Source of the DNA: DAOUAE01 sp034433795
GTDB lineage: Bacteria; Chloroflexota; UBA6077; FW602-bin22; DAOUAE01
NCBI GenBank assembly: GCA_034433795.1
Contig: DAOUAE010000008.1
Location: 1-64,000, forward strand
DNA length: 64,000 nt
Direction: 5' to 3'
The translations under genes and the position numbers were made by a program. Below the pieces are notes generated by a model. It saw nothing but the letters and a program-made list of their open reading frames with translations. It searched no databases and was not told the DNA's origin. This document shows, piece by piece, positions 52,496-62,229 of the stretch (positions are counted from its first letter, which is position 1; each line of letters begins with the position of its first letter).

Positions 52496-53905
52496 CTACA
52501 CAGGGGGCTTGTCCATGATCGCCTGGACTGCCCGGTAGGCCTCCTCGGCCCCCTCCTCCGGCTTCTTCTTACCCAGCCAGACATCCTGCAGGATATTGCG
52601 GGCCGCATCGCTGGCCTCAAAGAAGCGACCGTTGGCCGGGTGGTGCCAGGCCCCCAGTTCCCCTGGCTTGATCAGCACTTCCCAGATCGGAACCAGTTTG
52701 GGCTGTCGCTTATGGAACTCCGGGTCCCCCCAGACATCATAGCGGGAGCCCGGGCTGCCCAGGCCGGCGAAGTGGCGTTGGAGCCCGTGCTCTTTGCTCA
52801 CATAGGACTTGATAACCTCCCAGGCCTCCTCCGGATACTTCGTGATCTTCGACATCGCGATCCCGTCCGACGAGACCTGGGTCGCGTGCTTGCCGGTCGG
52901 TCCGAGAGGGTTGGGGGCGATAGCCCACTCGAACTTGTCCTTGACTAGGTTATTGATCGCACCAGCGATGGAGGTCAACACGACGATGGCCACCTTCTGG
53001 CCGGGGAAGGTTTCCTGGTAGTTGGGCTGCAGTTCCAACGGATAAGCGACTTTGTGTTTGTGCCAGAGGTCGGCGAACCAGGCGATGGCGGCCTTGGACT
53101 CCGGCGTGTTGAGGAGACACTTGGTCCCCTCAGCGTTGTAGAGATCGCCACCGAAGGCCCGGAGGATGGCGACCACGCCCTCCTCCACCCCACTGCACGG
53201 CTGGAGCCCATACTGATCAATGCGGCCGTCTTTATCGATGTCAACGGTGGTCGCCTTGGCGATGGTGATCAGATCGTCATGGGTCCAGTTGCCATCCAGG
53301 GGCGGTGTCTTGACGCCGGCCTTCTCGATAAGGTTCTTGTTGAAATAGTACTGCAGGCATCCCGGGTGGCCGACGACTGGAAGTCCCCAAAGTTTCCCTT
53401 CTTTGGAGTAGGTCTGAATCTGGGCTGGCCAGAACTGTTTGTAGTCGTAATCGGCCCATTTCTTATCGCTCATAATGTACGGATCGAGTGGCTGGATGAC
53501 CCCCTTCAGGCGCATCTCTGAAACAAGCGGCGCCAGATTGATCCGGACGACGTCGCCGACCTGTCCGGTGGCAGCCAGCGTCATGATCTTCACGTGCATC
53601 TCGTTACGGGGGAACCACTCACGTTTGACCTTGATGTTAGGATGCTCCTGCTCGAACTTCTGCCACCAGGGTCCGTAGAACTCCTCGCTCTGCAGCCAGT
53701 CGTGCGTGCGGATCTCAACGACCCGTGTGCCAGGCTTAGGCTGCTGGGCTGGCTTGGGGGTCTCAGCCTTGGCGGCCGGTGGTGGCGTTGGGGTCGGCTG
53801 CGGCGCCGGGGCGCAGGCCCCGAGCAGCCCGGCGCTGATGCTCCAGACCAGCGCCCGCTGGAGAAGAGACCGCCGTGAGAAGCGGGGCTCTACCAACACG
53901 GTCAT
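52496..53905 (-). CDS. Sugar ABC transporter substrate-binding lipoprotein
   Basis: 469 aa extracellular family 1 binding protein. N-terminal FSRRSLLQRALVW (twin-Arg-like) and lipobox LLGAC, then a Pro/Thr/Lys linker to about residue 60, then the mature domain (VVEIRTHDWLQ, FEQEHPNIKVKREWFPRNE). The pair of permeases follows. The sugar is unknown; the divergent ManD-like dehydratase suggests an aldonate, uronate or related sugar (inference). The ATG follows AGGAGCACGCCG. Confidence 0.93.
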   Translation of the reverse strand: MTVLVEPRFSRRSLLQRALVWSISAGLLGACAPAPQPTPTPPPAAKAETPKPAQQPKPGTRVVEIRTHDWLQSEEFYGPWWQKFEQEHPNIKVKREWFPRNEMHVKIMTLAATGQVGDVVRINLAPLVSEMRLKGVIQPLDPYIMSDKKWADYDYKQFWPAQIQTYSKEGKLWGLPVVGHPGCLQYYFNKNLIEKAGVKTPPLDGNWTHDDLITIAKATTVDIDKDGRIDQYGLQPCSGVEEGVVAILRAFGGDLYNAEGTKCLLNTPESKAAIAWFADLWHKHKVAYPLELQPNYQETFPGQKVAIVVLTSIAGAINNLVKDKFEWAIAPNPLGPTGKHATQVSSDGIAMSKITKYPEEAWEVIKSYVSKEHGLQRHFAGLGSPGSRYDVWGDPEFHKRQPKLVPIWEVLIKPGELGAWHHPANGRFFEASDAARNILQDVWLGKKKPEEGAEEAYRAVQAIMDKPPV

Positions 53906-53963
53906 CGGCGTGCTCCTTTCTCCGGATCCTCGTTCTGCCACGCTCTTTTCCCACACTGTCTGG

Positions 53964-53992
53964 AACCTACCATGCCGGGTCCGGGCTGTCAA
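53964..53992 (-). promoter_or_regulatory. Promoter of the sugar transporter operon
   Basis: Perfect TTGACA, 17 bases, TAGGTT on the minus strand, about 60 bases before the ATG. Confidence 0.75.
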
Positions 53993-54060
53993 TACTCTTG
54001 CTCTCCTGGCTGCCGGCCTTCGGCTGGAGGGGAAGTGATCGGACGGAGATATGGCCGGGT

Positions 54061-54078
54061 GTTCAATGACCGTTGAAC
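54061..54078. promoter_or_regulatory. Candidate operator (inverted repeat) at the manD promoter
   Basis: GTTCAA, 6 bases, TTGAAC: a perfect inverted repeat whose right arm is the -35 box of the ManD-like gene promoter and which lies about 70 bases from the divergent transporter promoter. A repressor binding here would block the first gene. No regulator gene is adjacent. Confidence 0.4.
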
Positions 54079-54101
54079 GACCGCTCAGTCTGGCTTATGA
54101 T
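54073..54101 (+). promoter_or_regulatory. Promoter of the ManD-like gene
   Basis: TTGAAC, 17 bases, TATGAT; the transcript would begin near 54108. This excludes start codons before that point and supports the ATG at 54151. Confidence 0.7.
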
Positions 54102-54150
54102 ACGCCGGCACATGGGCACCGCTGTCGTCACGGGGGAGGTCGAAGCACGG

Positions 54151-55344
54151 ATGAAAATCACCGAGGTCCGGACGATCGTCACCTGTCCTGGGCGCAACTA
54201 TGTGGTCGTCAAGGTCATGACCGACGAGGGGATTTACGGCGTGGGTGAGGGCACGCTGAACGGCAGTGAACTGGCCGTCGCCCAGGCCATTGACCACGCC
54301 AGCCATCTTCTTCTGGGCCGAGACCCGCAGCGGATCGAAGAGATCTGGCAACTTCTCTACCACTGGAGTTACTGGCGCAGCGGCCCGGTCTACATGGCCG
54401 CCCTGGCGGCTATCGACATCGCCCTCTGGGATATCAAGGGCAAGATCGCCGGGCTTCCCGTCTACCAGTTGCTCGGTGGACGGGCCCGTGAGGGTGTTCT
54501 CTGCTATGGCCACGCCAACGGACGGACGATCGCTGAGCTGATCGAGAGCGTTCAACGTTTCCAGAGTCAGGGCTACAAGGTCATTCGCGTGCAAATGGGT
54601 CCTTACGGGGGACCGGGTATTCTCCGCCACGAGCCCCCGCTCACGCCCGGCACGCCGCCGACTGCCATCTTTGACCCGACACCATATCTCATCGAGACCC
54701 CGCGCATGTTTGAGCAGTTGCGGGCACGTCTGGGGATGGCCGTCGAACTCTGTCACGATGTTCACGAGCAGTTGACCCCTCAGCAGGCAGCCTGGCTGGC
54801 TAAACGACTGGAGGACTACCGGCTCTTCTTTCTGGAGGACCCAGTTCGACCGGAGTTCAAGGAGGGGCTGCGCCTGGTGCGGGAGGCCTCAACCACCCCG
54901 CTGGCGATGGGGGAACTCTTTACCTCCCGGGCCGAATGTCTGCCGCTTTTTCAGAACCAGTGGATCGATTTTATTCGCATCACGCCGATCCATGTGGGCG
55001 GGCTGACCGAGGCCCGAAAGATCTGTGTTCTCGCCGAGCCTTATCAGGTGCGGACCGCCTTTCACGGCGCCGCCGACATCGGTCCTATCGGGCAGGCGGC
55101 GGCGCTGCACCTGCAGGTGGTCGTGCCCAACTTCGGCGTGCAAGAATGGACCGATTTCACCCAAAACGCCCTGATCTGCGAGGTCTTCCCCACCCCAGCC
55201 GAATTCCGAGACGGCTATGCCCAGCCGCCGGAGCGCCCTGGCATCGGGGTCGACATCAACGAAGAGGCAGCCCGCCGCTACCCATACCAGCGAGCCTTTA
55301 TGCCGCTCGTTCGGCTGACCGACGGAAGCGTCCACGTCTACTGA
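54151..55344 (+). CDS. D-mannonate dehydratase (ManD/RspA) family enzyme
   Basis: 397 aa enolase-superfamily enzyme. MKITEVRTIVTCPGRNYVVVKV, ELCHDVHEQLTPQQAAWLAK (catalytic His in HDVHE), FLEDPVRPE, the C-terminal FHGAADIGPIGQAA and GIGVDINEEAARRYPYQRAFMPL match the ManD group, which dehydrates D-mannonate or D-gluconate to 2-keto-3-deoxygluconate; some members have low activity. The ATG has GGGGGAGG 11 bases upstream and the promoter location supports it. Confidence 0.88.
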   Translation: MKITEVRTIVTCPGRNYVVVKVMTDEGIYGVGEGTLNGSELAVAQAIDHASHLLLGRDPQRIEEIWQLLYHWSYWRSGPVYMAALAAIDIALWDIKGKIAGLPVYQLLGGRAREGVLCYGHANGRTIAELIESVQRFQSQGYKVIRVQMGPYGGPGILRHEPPLTPGTPPTAIFDPTPYLIETPRMFEQLRARLGMAVELCHDVHEQLTPQQAAWLAKRLEDYRLFFLEDPVRPEFKEGLRLVREASTTPLAMGELFTSRAECLPLFQNQWIDFIRITPIHVGGLTEARKICVLAEPYQVRTAFHGAADIGPIGQAAALHLQVVVPNFGVQEWTDFTQNALICEVFPTPAEFRDGYAQPPERPGIGVDINEEAARRYPYQRAFMPLVRLTDGSVHVY

Positions 55345-55354
55345 GGTGGCCGTT

Positions 55355-56638
55355 ATGACGTCAGCACTGGTCCTGCGGGCGCCGCGCCTTTTTGCCGGCA
55401 CCGACCAGCCCCCGGTGGCAAATGGCGCGGTGGGTCTGGTGGGAACCCGCATCGTCGCCGCCGGCTCGCTCGATCAGGTGGTCGGATCTCTACCCGAACC
55501 GGTGCAGGTGGTGGATTACCCAGACTGCACCCTCCTGCCTGGGCTTATCGACAGCCACACGCACCTTCTTTTCAGCGCTGGTGACCAGGCCCTCGATGAG
55601 GCCCTTCACGATTCTGACGAAATCATGCTCCTACGGGGAGTGGCCAACGCCCAGGCCGAGCTCCGGTGTGGGGTGACCACGGTGCGCGACTGCGGTGGTC
55701 GGGGCCTGCTGACACTCCGGTTGCGAGAGGCTGTCCGCCAGGGGATCGTCGTAGGACCCCGTATCCTGGCCGCCGGCACGCCGATTACGACCACCGGTGG
55801 ACACTTGCACTTCTGCGGGCTGGAGGCCGACGGTCTCCTGGAGGTCGTCAAGGCTGTCCGCCGGCTCTGCAAGGCAGGGGTCGATTTCATCAAGGTCATG
55901 GCGACCGGCGGAGGGATGACCCCGGGTACCAACCCGCGCGCGCCGCAGTACACCCAGGAGGAGCTGACCGCTCTTGTCGCCGAGGCCCGTCGGCTCGGTC
56001 GGCAGGTGGCTGCCCATTGTCACGCCACCGAGGGAATCGCCCGGGCGGTCCTGGCCGGTGTTCAGACAATTGAGCACTGTTCATGGCTGCACCCCGAGGC
56101 TGGCCACCTTTTCGATGAAAGGGTGGTCATGGCGATGCGCGAACGCGGGACCGTTGTCACCCTGACGATGGGATCGGAGCGGGCGGTGCTGAAGCCGCCG
56201 GAGGACCTGGCCCCATGGCAGCGTGAGGCGGTTGCCCGCTACGGCCCTCACTTCGACGTCCTCCGACGCACGATCCAGGCCGGTGTTCCTTTTATCGCCG
56301 CCAGCGACGCTGGGGTCAGCCGGACGTTTTTCGACGAATACTTTCTCACTCTGGAGGTGCTGGTCTTCCAGCTTGAAGTCCCGCCGCTGGAGGCGCTTCG
56401 GGCCACCACCGGCCGGGCGGCCCGTGTGCTGGGGTTGGCGGGCCAAACAGGGACGCTTGAGCCGGGCTGTGCCGGCGACCTCGTCGTTGTGGCCGGCGAT
56501 CCCTGCTCAGATATCCGAGCCCTGCGTCAGGTGGTGGCCGTCTACCGTGACGGGCGCCTGGTCGTCGACCGAGGGCGCCTGGTCCCGCCTCCCCGGTCAC
56601 CAGCGCAGGCTGGAGTGTCGGTGGAGCGGCGCGAGTAA
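55355..56638 (+). CDS. Amidohydrolase family protein
   Basis: 427 aa metal-dependent hydrolase, imidazolonepropionase/prolidase-like. HxH metal motif in LIDSHTHLLF, the bridging Lys in FIKVMATGG, His in AAHCHATEGI and EHCSWL, and Asp in IAASDAG form the usual metal site. It follows the ManD-like gene after 10 bases, so probably the same operon. Substrate unknown. The ATG has GGTGG upstream; a GTG three codons earlier is possible. Confidence 0.87.
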   Translation: MTSALVLRAPRLFAGTDQPPVANGAVGLVGTRIVAAGSLDQVVGSLPEPVQVVDYPDCTLLPGLIDSHTHLLFSAGDQALDEALHDSDEIMLLRGVANAQAELRCGVTTVRDCGGRGLLTLRLREAVRQGIVVGPRILAAGTPITTTGGHLHFCGLEADGLLEVVKAVRRLCKAGVDFIKVMATGGGMTPGTNPRAPQYTQEELTALVAEARRLGRQVAAHCHATEGIARAVLAGVQTIEHCSWLHPEAGHLFDERVVMAMRERGTVVTLTMGSERAVLKPPEDLAPWQREAVARYGPHFDVLRRTIQAGVPFIAASDAGVSRTFFDEYFLTLEVLVFQLEVPPLEALRATTGRAARVLGLAGQTGTLEPGCAGDLVVVAGDPCSDIRALRQVVAVYRDGRLVVDRGRLVPPPRSPAQAGVSVERRE

Positions 56639-57034
56639 GGTGCCGACTGTCAGCCAGCGTAAACTGTCGCCAGGAGCCAGGCCGGCCCAGCCGGTCAGAG
56701 TGCCAGCGGGTATTCACGCTGCGGCGGCGAGAACGATCTGGCGCTGCACGCCGCCGGGCAGCACGGGGGCCGGGCCCTGACCGTGCTGCCCGGTCGCGCG
56801 GCCGGGACCGGATGGTCGGTGACGGTTGGGCGCGCAGGTCTCCAGTCGGTAGTCTGGTATCCGGACGGTCGCCGCATTGCCGGAGAGTGCCCTGGCCGAT
56901 CTCGACGACGCTTTTGGGCGGTCAGCCCGAACCGCCTCCGCCGGGGGTTAGGCATTCCTGGCCTTGACAAGCGGGAAGAAAGGTGTCAAAACACTTTCCC
57001 AGGAAAGAGGTGCGGGCGGGAGTTAGGCGGTCTC
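56639..57034. other. Non-coding region between amidohydrolase and the amino acid transporter operon
   Basis: No supportable gene. It contains a strong hairpin (56754-56793, 13-bp perfect stem) and an inverted pair TTGACA (56964-56969) / TGTCAA (56984-56989) separated by 14 bases. Minus-strand frames are Pro/Arg rich and look like chance. Confidence 0.5.
56754..56793. repeat. Strong hairpin with a 13-bp perfect stem
   Basis: CCGGGCAGCACGG and its exact complement separated by 14 bases that include an inner GGGCC/GGCCC stem. No T tract follows, so its role in termination is unproven. Confidence 0.6.
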
Positions 57035-57064
57035 TTGACAGCCGATGAGCCACCGCCCTATACT
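57035..57064 (+). promoter_or_regulatory. Promoter of the branched-chain amino acid transporter operon
   Basis: Perfect TTGACA, 18 bases, TATACT, about 70 bases before the binding-protein ATG. Confidence 0.8.
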
Positions 57065-57134
57065 CCTGCCAGCCTGTCGTGGCCCGGAGACTTTCTCCAC
57101 GGGAGATTTCTTGCGCGGTAAAGGAGGGATTCCA

Positions 57135-58517
57135 ATGGCCCAGCGTGCACTCTCTCGGCGTGTCTTCCTCCGGTCGCTCGTGGCGGTGAGCGCGGCCGGG
57201 CTGCTCGGAGCCTGCGCCCCGGCGCCGCAGCCGACCCCAACGCCCAAGCCGGCTGAAGCTCCCAAGCCGGCGGCGACGCCCACCCCCGCGCCCCAGCCGA
57301 CGCCGACCCCGGCCCCGGCCACACCGACTCCAGCCCCCAAGCCGGCCCAGCCCACACCCACCCCGACGCCGGTGGCCCAGGCCAAGCCGGTCGGGCGGCC
57401 GAATGTCATCAAGATGGTCAGTTCACTGCCGCGCACCGGCCCCTCCAAGGGTCAGACCGACACCATTGTCAACGCCTACAAGATGGCCCTGGAGGAGATC
57501 AACTACCAGATCGGCCAGTTTAAGATCGAGTATGAGGACTGGGACGACGCCACGGCGGCCGCCGGCAAATGGACGGCCGATAAAGAGGCCGAGAACGCCA
57601 ACAAGGCGGTGGCCGATCCGGATGTCATGGTCTACCACGGCACCTATAACTCTGGCGCCGCTGCGGTGGCCATCCCCATCCTCAACCGGGCCAACCTGGT
57701 GATGATCAGCCCGGCCAACACCTGGCCGGGTCTGACCAAGCCCGGCAACTGGGAGCCGGGCGAGCCGGATAAGTACTACCCCACCGGCAAGCGCAACTAC
57801 TGCCGGGTCGTCCCGGCCGACGACCTGCAGGGCCGGGCCGGGGCCCTCTGGGCCAAGGAACTGGGCGCCCAGAAGGTCTACATCCTGGACGACAACGAGC
57901 TCTACGGCAAGGGCCTGGCCACGATCTTCAATCGCAGCGCCAAGGAGCTGGGCCTGCAGGTCCTGGGTCAGGAGTCCATCGATCCCAAGGCGCCCGACTA
58001 CCGCACGCTGGCCACCAAGATCAAGGGCCTGGGGCCCGACCTGGTCTATTTTGGCGGCATCGAGGATAACAACGCGGCCAAACTCTGGCAGGACCTGCGC
58101 GCCACGCTGGGCCCCAATGTGAAACTGATGGGGCCAGACGGGATCGCCACCACCAACTTCATCAAGACGGCCGGCCAGGCGGCCCAGGGGACTTATGTGA
58201 CCTTCGGCGGTCTGCCGCTCGAGGCCTACAAGGGCAAGGCCCTGGAGTGGCTCCAGCGCTACCGCGAGAAGTACAAGGGCGACCCCGACGTCTACGCCAT
58301 CTACGGCTACGAGGCCATGAAGGTGGCGATCGACGGCATCAAGCGGGCCGGGGTCAAGGATCGCGACGCGATCCGGGCAGCCGTTATGGGCACGAAGGAC
58401 TTCGATGGGGTCCTGGGCAAGTGGAGTTTCACCGAGACCGGTGACACCACCCTCACCACGATGAGCGGCATGATCATCGAAGGCGACAAGTTCAAGTTCG
58501 TCAAGCAGATCGGCTGA
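57135..58517 (+). CDS. livK: Branched-chain amino acid-type ABC transporter substrate-binding lipoprotein
   Basis: 460 aa periplasmic binding protein type 1 (LivJ/LivK family). Signal with LSRRVFLRSL and lipobox LLGAC, a long Pro/Thr/Ala linker to about residue 85, then KMVSSLPRTGPSKGQ and the two-lobe fold (VMVYHGTYNSGAAAVAIPIL, AQKVYILDDNELYGKGLA). The ligand may be an amino acid, amide or other small organic compound. The ATG follows AAGGAGGGAT. Four transporter genes follow. Confidence 0.93.
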   Translation: MAQRALSRRVFLRSLVAVSAAGLLGACAPAPQPTPTPKPAEAPKPAATPTPAPQPTPTPAPATPTPAPKPAQPTPTPTPVAQAKPVGRPNVIKMVSSLPRTGPSKGQTDTIVNAYKMALEEINYQIGQFKIEYEDWDDATAAAGKWTADKEAENANKAVADPDVMVYHGTYNSGAAAVAIPILNRANLVMISPANTWPGLTKPGNWEPGEPDKYYPTGKRNYCRVVPADDLQGRAGALWAKELGAQKVYILDDNELYGKGLATIFNRSAKELGLQVLGQESIDPKAPDYRTLATKIKGLGPDLVYFGGIEDNNAAKLWQDLRATLGPNVKLMGPDGIATTNFIKTAGQAAQGTYVTFGGLPLEAYKGKALEWLQRYREKYKGDPDVYAIYGYEAMKVAIDGIKRAGVKDRDAIRAAVMGTKDFDGVLGKWSFTETGDTTLTTMSGMIIEGDKFKFVKQIG

Positions 58518-58547
58518 GCCCATGGCGACCGCACGGTGACTCTGGCC

Positions 58548-58577
58548 GGGCGAGCGGGTGGATCCACCCGCTCGCCC
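58548..58577. repeat. Perfect 30-bp palindrome between binding protein and permease genes
   Basis: GGGCGAGCGGGTGGA followed by its exact complement, centred on GGATCC. It can form a very stable hairpin without a T tract. It may protect the binding-protein part of the mRNA or reduce read-through, giving more binding protein than permease. Confidence 0.7.
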
Positions 58578-58626
58578 GTGTGATGTCTGCGCCGTCGCCC
58601 AACTGTGTCGAGGAGGACACCGGGCT

Positions 58627-59583
58627 ATGAACATCGGGCTTCTCATCGAGAATCCGGCGCTTCTCCTCCAGGTCCTGATCATCGGTCTCTCCAACGGCGC
58701 CATCCTGGCCCTCATCGCCCTGGGCTACACGATGGTCTACGGCATTATCGAACTCATCAACTTCGCCCATGGTGATGTTTTTATGCTCGGGGCGATGACC
58801 GCTCTCACGCTCATCCAGGTTCTGGCGCTCGCACCGGGTCTCCCGGCCAGCACCCTGGTCCCGCTGCTGCTGCTGGTGCTGGTGGGGACGATGGCCACGA
58901 CCGCCACGCTGAACGTTCTCATCGAACGGCTGGCCTACCGGCCGCTCCGTCGGGCTCCCCGCCTGGCGCCGCTCATCACCGCCATCGGGATGTCGTTCAT
59001 TCTGATGAATATCGGCCTGCACTGGAAGGGGCCCTCCTACGTCACCTTCCCCCCTCTCATCCCGTCCATTGACCTGCTGAACGAGGTGCTGGGGTTGCGG
59101 ACGGTGGTCAGCCTGCGGACCACCGATCTCTTCGTGGTGGCGCTGACGGTGCCGCTGCTGCTGGGACTCAACTGGTTTGTCCGTCACACCCGCCTGGGGA
59201 AGGCCATGCGGGCCACCGCCCAGAATCAGGAGGCGGCGGCGCTGATGGGGATCGACATCAACCAGACGATCGCCCTGACCTTCCTCATCGCCGGGGCGCT
59301 GGCCGGGGCCGGCGGCTTCATTCAGGGGCTCTACTACCAGTCGGCCCGCTTCGATATGGGCTTCCGCGCCGGGCTGATGGCTTTCACCTCGGCGGTGCTG
59401 GGCGGCATCGGTAATCTCACCGGCGCGGTGCTGGGCGGTTTCCTCATCGGCCTCATCTGGGCGCTCAGCGATTTCCTCTTCGACCCCAAGTGGACGCTGG
59501 TGGTGGTCTTCGGCATTCTGGTGCTGATCATCGTCTTCCGTCCCTCGGGCCTGCTCGGGGCCGAGGTGCCGGAGAGGGCGTAG
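58627..59583 (+). CDS. livH: Branched-chain amino acid ABC transporter permease LivH
   Basis: 318 aa, about eight membrane segments. LSNGAILALIALGYTMVYGIIELINFAHGDVFMLGA (cut: GYTMVYGI, NFAHGD) and GLAKAMRATAQ-like LGKAMRATAQNQEAA are hallmarks. The ATG has GAGGAGG upstream. It forms the membrane channel with LivM. Confidence 0.95.
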   Translation: MNIGLLIENPALLLQVLIIGLSNGAILALIALGYTMVYGIIELINFAHGDVFMLGAMTALTLIQVLALAPGLPASTLVPLLLLVLVGTMATTATLNVLIERLAYRPLRRAPRLAPLITAIGMSFILMNIGLHWKGPSYVTFPPLIPSIDLLNEVLGLRTVVSLRTTDLFVVALTVPLLLGLNWFVRHTRLGKAMRATAQNQEAAALMGIDINQTIALTFLIAGALAGAGGFIQGLYYQSARFDMGFRAGLMAFTSAVLGGIGNLTGAVLGGFLIGLIWALSDFLFDPKWTLVVVFGILVLIIVFRPSGLLGAEVPERA

Positions 59584-59587
59584 AGCC

Positions 59588-60712
59588 ATGGTCGCCGCGG
59601 CGCTGAAAACGCTCTGGTCCGGCGAGCGGGCCGGCCGCTGGGCCCTGCTCCTGGGAGCGCTGGTTCTGGCGCTCCTCTATCCTCCCCTCGACCAGTGGCT
59701 GGGTCTGGGGCTCCTGGGGGCGGTGGTGCCTATCTTCATGTTTGTCATCCTGGCGCTGGGCCTCAATATCGTGGTGGGCTACGCCGGGCTGCTCGACCTG
59801 GGCTACGCCGCCTTCTTCGCCATCGGCGCCTACACCACCGCCTTCCTGACCTCGCCGGTCAGCCCGCTGCCGTTCCGCACCGATTTCTGGCTGGCGCTGG
59901 TCCTGAGTTTTGTCGTGGCGGCCATTTTTGGCGTCATCCTGGGGGCACCGACCCTGCGGCTGCGCGGCGATTACCTGGCCATCGTCACCCTGGCCTTCGG
60001 CGAGATCGTGCCCCGTGTCTTTCTCAACGCCGAGAGCATCACCGGCGGGGCCAAGGGGATCAAGCCCATCGGCTATCCCACCCTGCCGGGGGTCAGCTTC
60101 GTCAACAACCAGGTCGCCTGGTACTACCTGGTGGTGGCGGTCGGGGTCTTCTCGGTCTGGATGATCAGCCGGCTGGTGGACTCGCGGATCGGGCGGGCCT
60201 GGGTGGCGATGCGCGAGGACGAGGTGGCGGCCGCCAGCATGGGCATCAACCTGGTCACCACCAAACTGCTGGCCTTCGGCATGGGGGCCTCGTTCTCGGG
60301 GTTCTCGGGGGCGATCTTCGCCGGCATGTTCCAGTTCATCGACCCCGGGCAGTTCGAGTTTCAGATCTCGGTGATGGTCCTTTCGATGGTCATTCTGGGC
60401 GGCATGGGCAATATGACCGGGGTCATCGTCGGGGGAATCCTGCTGGCCTCGTTTGACCGTATCCTGGCCGAGCGGGCCACCCACTGGCTCCGCCAGGCCG
60501 GGGGGCTCCTGGGGGCCGATCTGAGCTGGGTGGACCTCAGCAGTTCGAAGATGCTGATCTTCGGGCTGGCGCTGGTGCTGACGATGCTGCTGCGGCCTGA
60601 GGGGCTCATCCCCTCGGCCCGCCGGCGGGCCGAGCTGCGGGCCGCCCAGCTGGAGGCCGACCTGGCGCCGGCTACCGATCCGGTGTCCTCGACGCCAGCC
60701 GACCGGTCGTGA
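59588..60712 (+). CDS. livM: Branched-chain amino acid ABC transporter permease LivM
   Basis: 374 aa, about nine to ten membrane segments. LGLNIVVGYAGLLDLGYAAFFAIGAY, GDYLAIVTLAFGEI and the cytoplasmic loop AWVAMREDEVAAASMGIN are typical. It follows livH after 4 bases. The last 30 residues form a hydrophilic tail with an Ala/Glu-rich helix. Confidence 0.95.
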   Translation: MVAAALKTLWSGERAGRWALLLGALVLALLYPPLDQWLGLGLLGAVVPIFMFVILALGLNIVVGYAGLLDLGYAAFFAIGAYTTAFLTSPVSPLPFRTDFWLALVLSFVVAAIFGVILGAPTLRLRGDYLAIVTLAFGEIVPRVFLNAESITGGAKGIKPIGYPTLPGVSFVNNQVAWYYLVVAVGVFSVWMISRLVDSRIGRAWVAMREDEVAAASMGINLVTTKLLAFGMGASFSGFSGAIFAGMFQFIDPGQFEFQISVMVLSMVILGGMGNMTGVIVGGILLASFDRILAERATHWLRQAGGLLGADLSWVDLSSSKMLIFGLALVLTMLLRPEGLIPSARRRAELRAAQLEADLAPATDPVSSTPADRS

Positions 60713-60722
60713 GGAGGCGACG

Positions 60723-61491
60723 ATGGACGCGCTGCTCGAAGTCCGGGGTCTGACCAAGGTCTTCGGGGGGCTGGTCGCCCTCAACGAGGTCGACCTGGTG
60801 GTTGAGGAGCGGATGATCGCCAGCCTGATCGGTCCCAACGGGGCCGGTAAGACGACCCTTTTCAACGTGGTCTCCGGCTTCTATCCCCCGACCCGAGGCG
60901 AGGTCCGCTTCGCCGGCCACTCGATCGTCGGTCTGCCACCCCACCGGATCACGGCTCTGGGGATCGCGCGGACGTTTCAGAACATCCGCCTCTTCGCCAA
61001 TATGACCGCCCTGGAGAACGTGCTGGTGGGGATGCACTGCCGGCTGACCACCGGTCTCCTGGGAGCCATTCTGCGTCCGCCCCGGGTGGTGCGGGAGGAG
61101 CGCTGGGCCCGCCAGCGGGCGCTGGAACTCCTGGCGCTGATGGACCTGGCCGACCGGGCCGAGGAGCTGGCCCGGCATCTCCCCTACGGCGACCAGCGAC
61201 GCCTGGAACTGGCCCGGGCGCTGGCCACCCAGCCCCGCTTGCTGCTGCTCGATGAGCCGACCGCCGGGATGAACCCCCAGGAGACGGTCGAGATGATGCG
61301 CCTCATCAGCCGGCTGCGGAGCGAGTTCGGGCTGACCATCCTCCTCATCGAGCACGATATGCGGGTGGTCATGGGGATCTCGGACCGGGTGACGGTCCTC
61401 GACTACGGGGTGAAGATCGCCGAGGGGCCGCCAGCCCAGGTCCAGCGCGACCCGCGGGTCATCGAAGCCTATCTGGGCCGGGGAGCGGTGG

Positions 61492-61505
<14 letters not shown>
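60723..61505 (+). CDS. livG: Branched-chain amino acid ABC transporter ATPase LivG
   Basis: 260 aa. Walker A GPNGAGKTT, signature LPYGDQRRLELARAL, Walker B LLLLDEPTAGMNPQE and switch His in LLIEHDMRVVMGISD. The YGDQ form of the signature is normal for LivG. It overlaps livF by 14 bases. Confidence 0.96.
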
Positions 61506-62208
<703 letters not shown>

Positions 62209-62229
62209 TCCTCGCCGCAAGGAGTCCCG

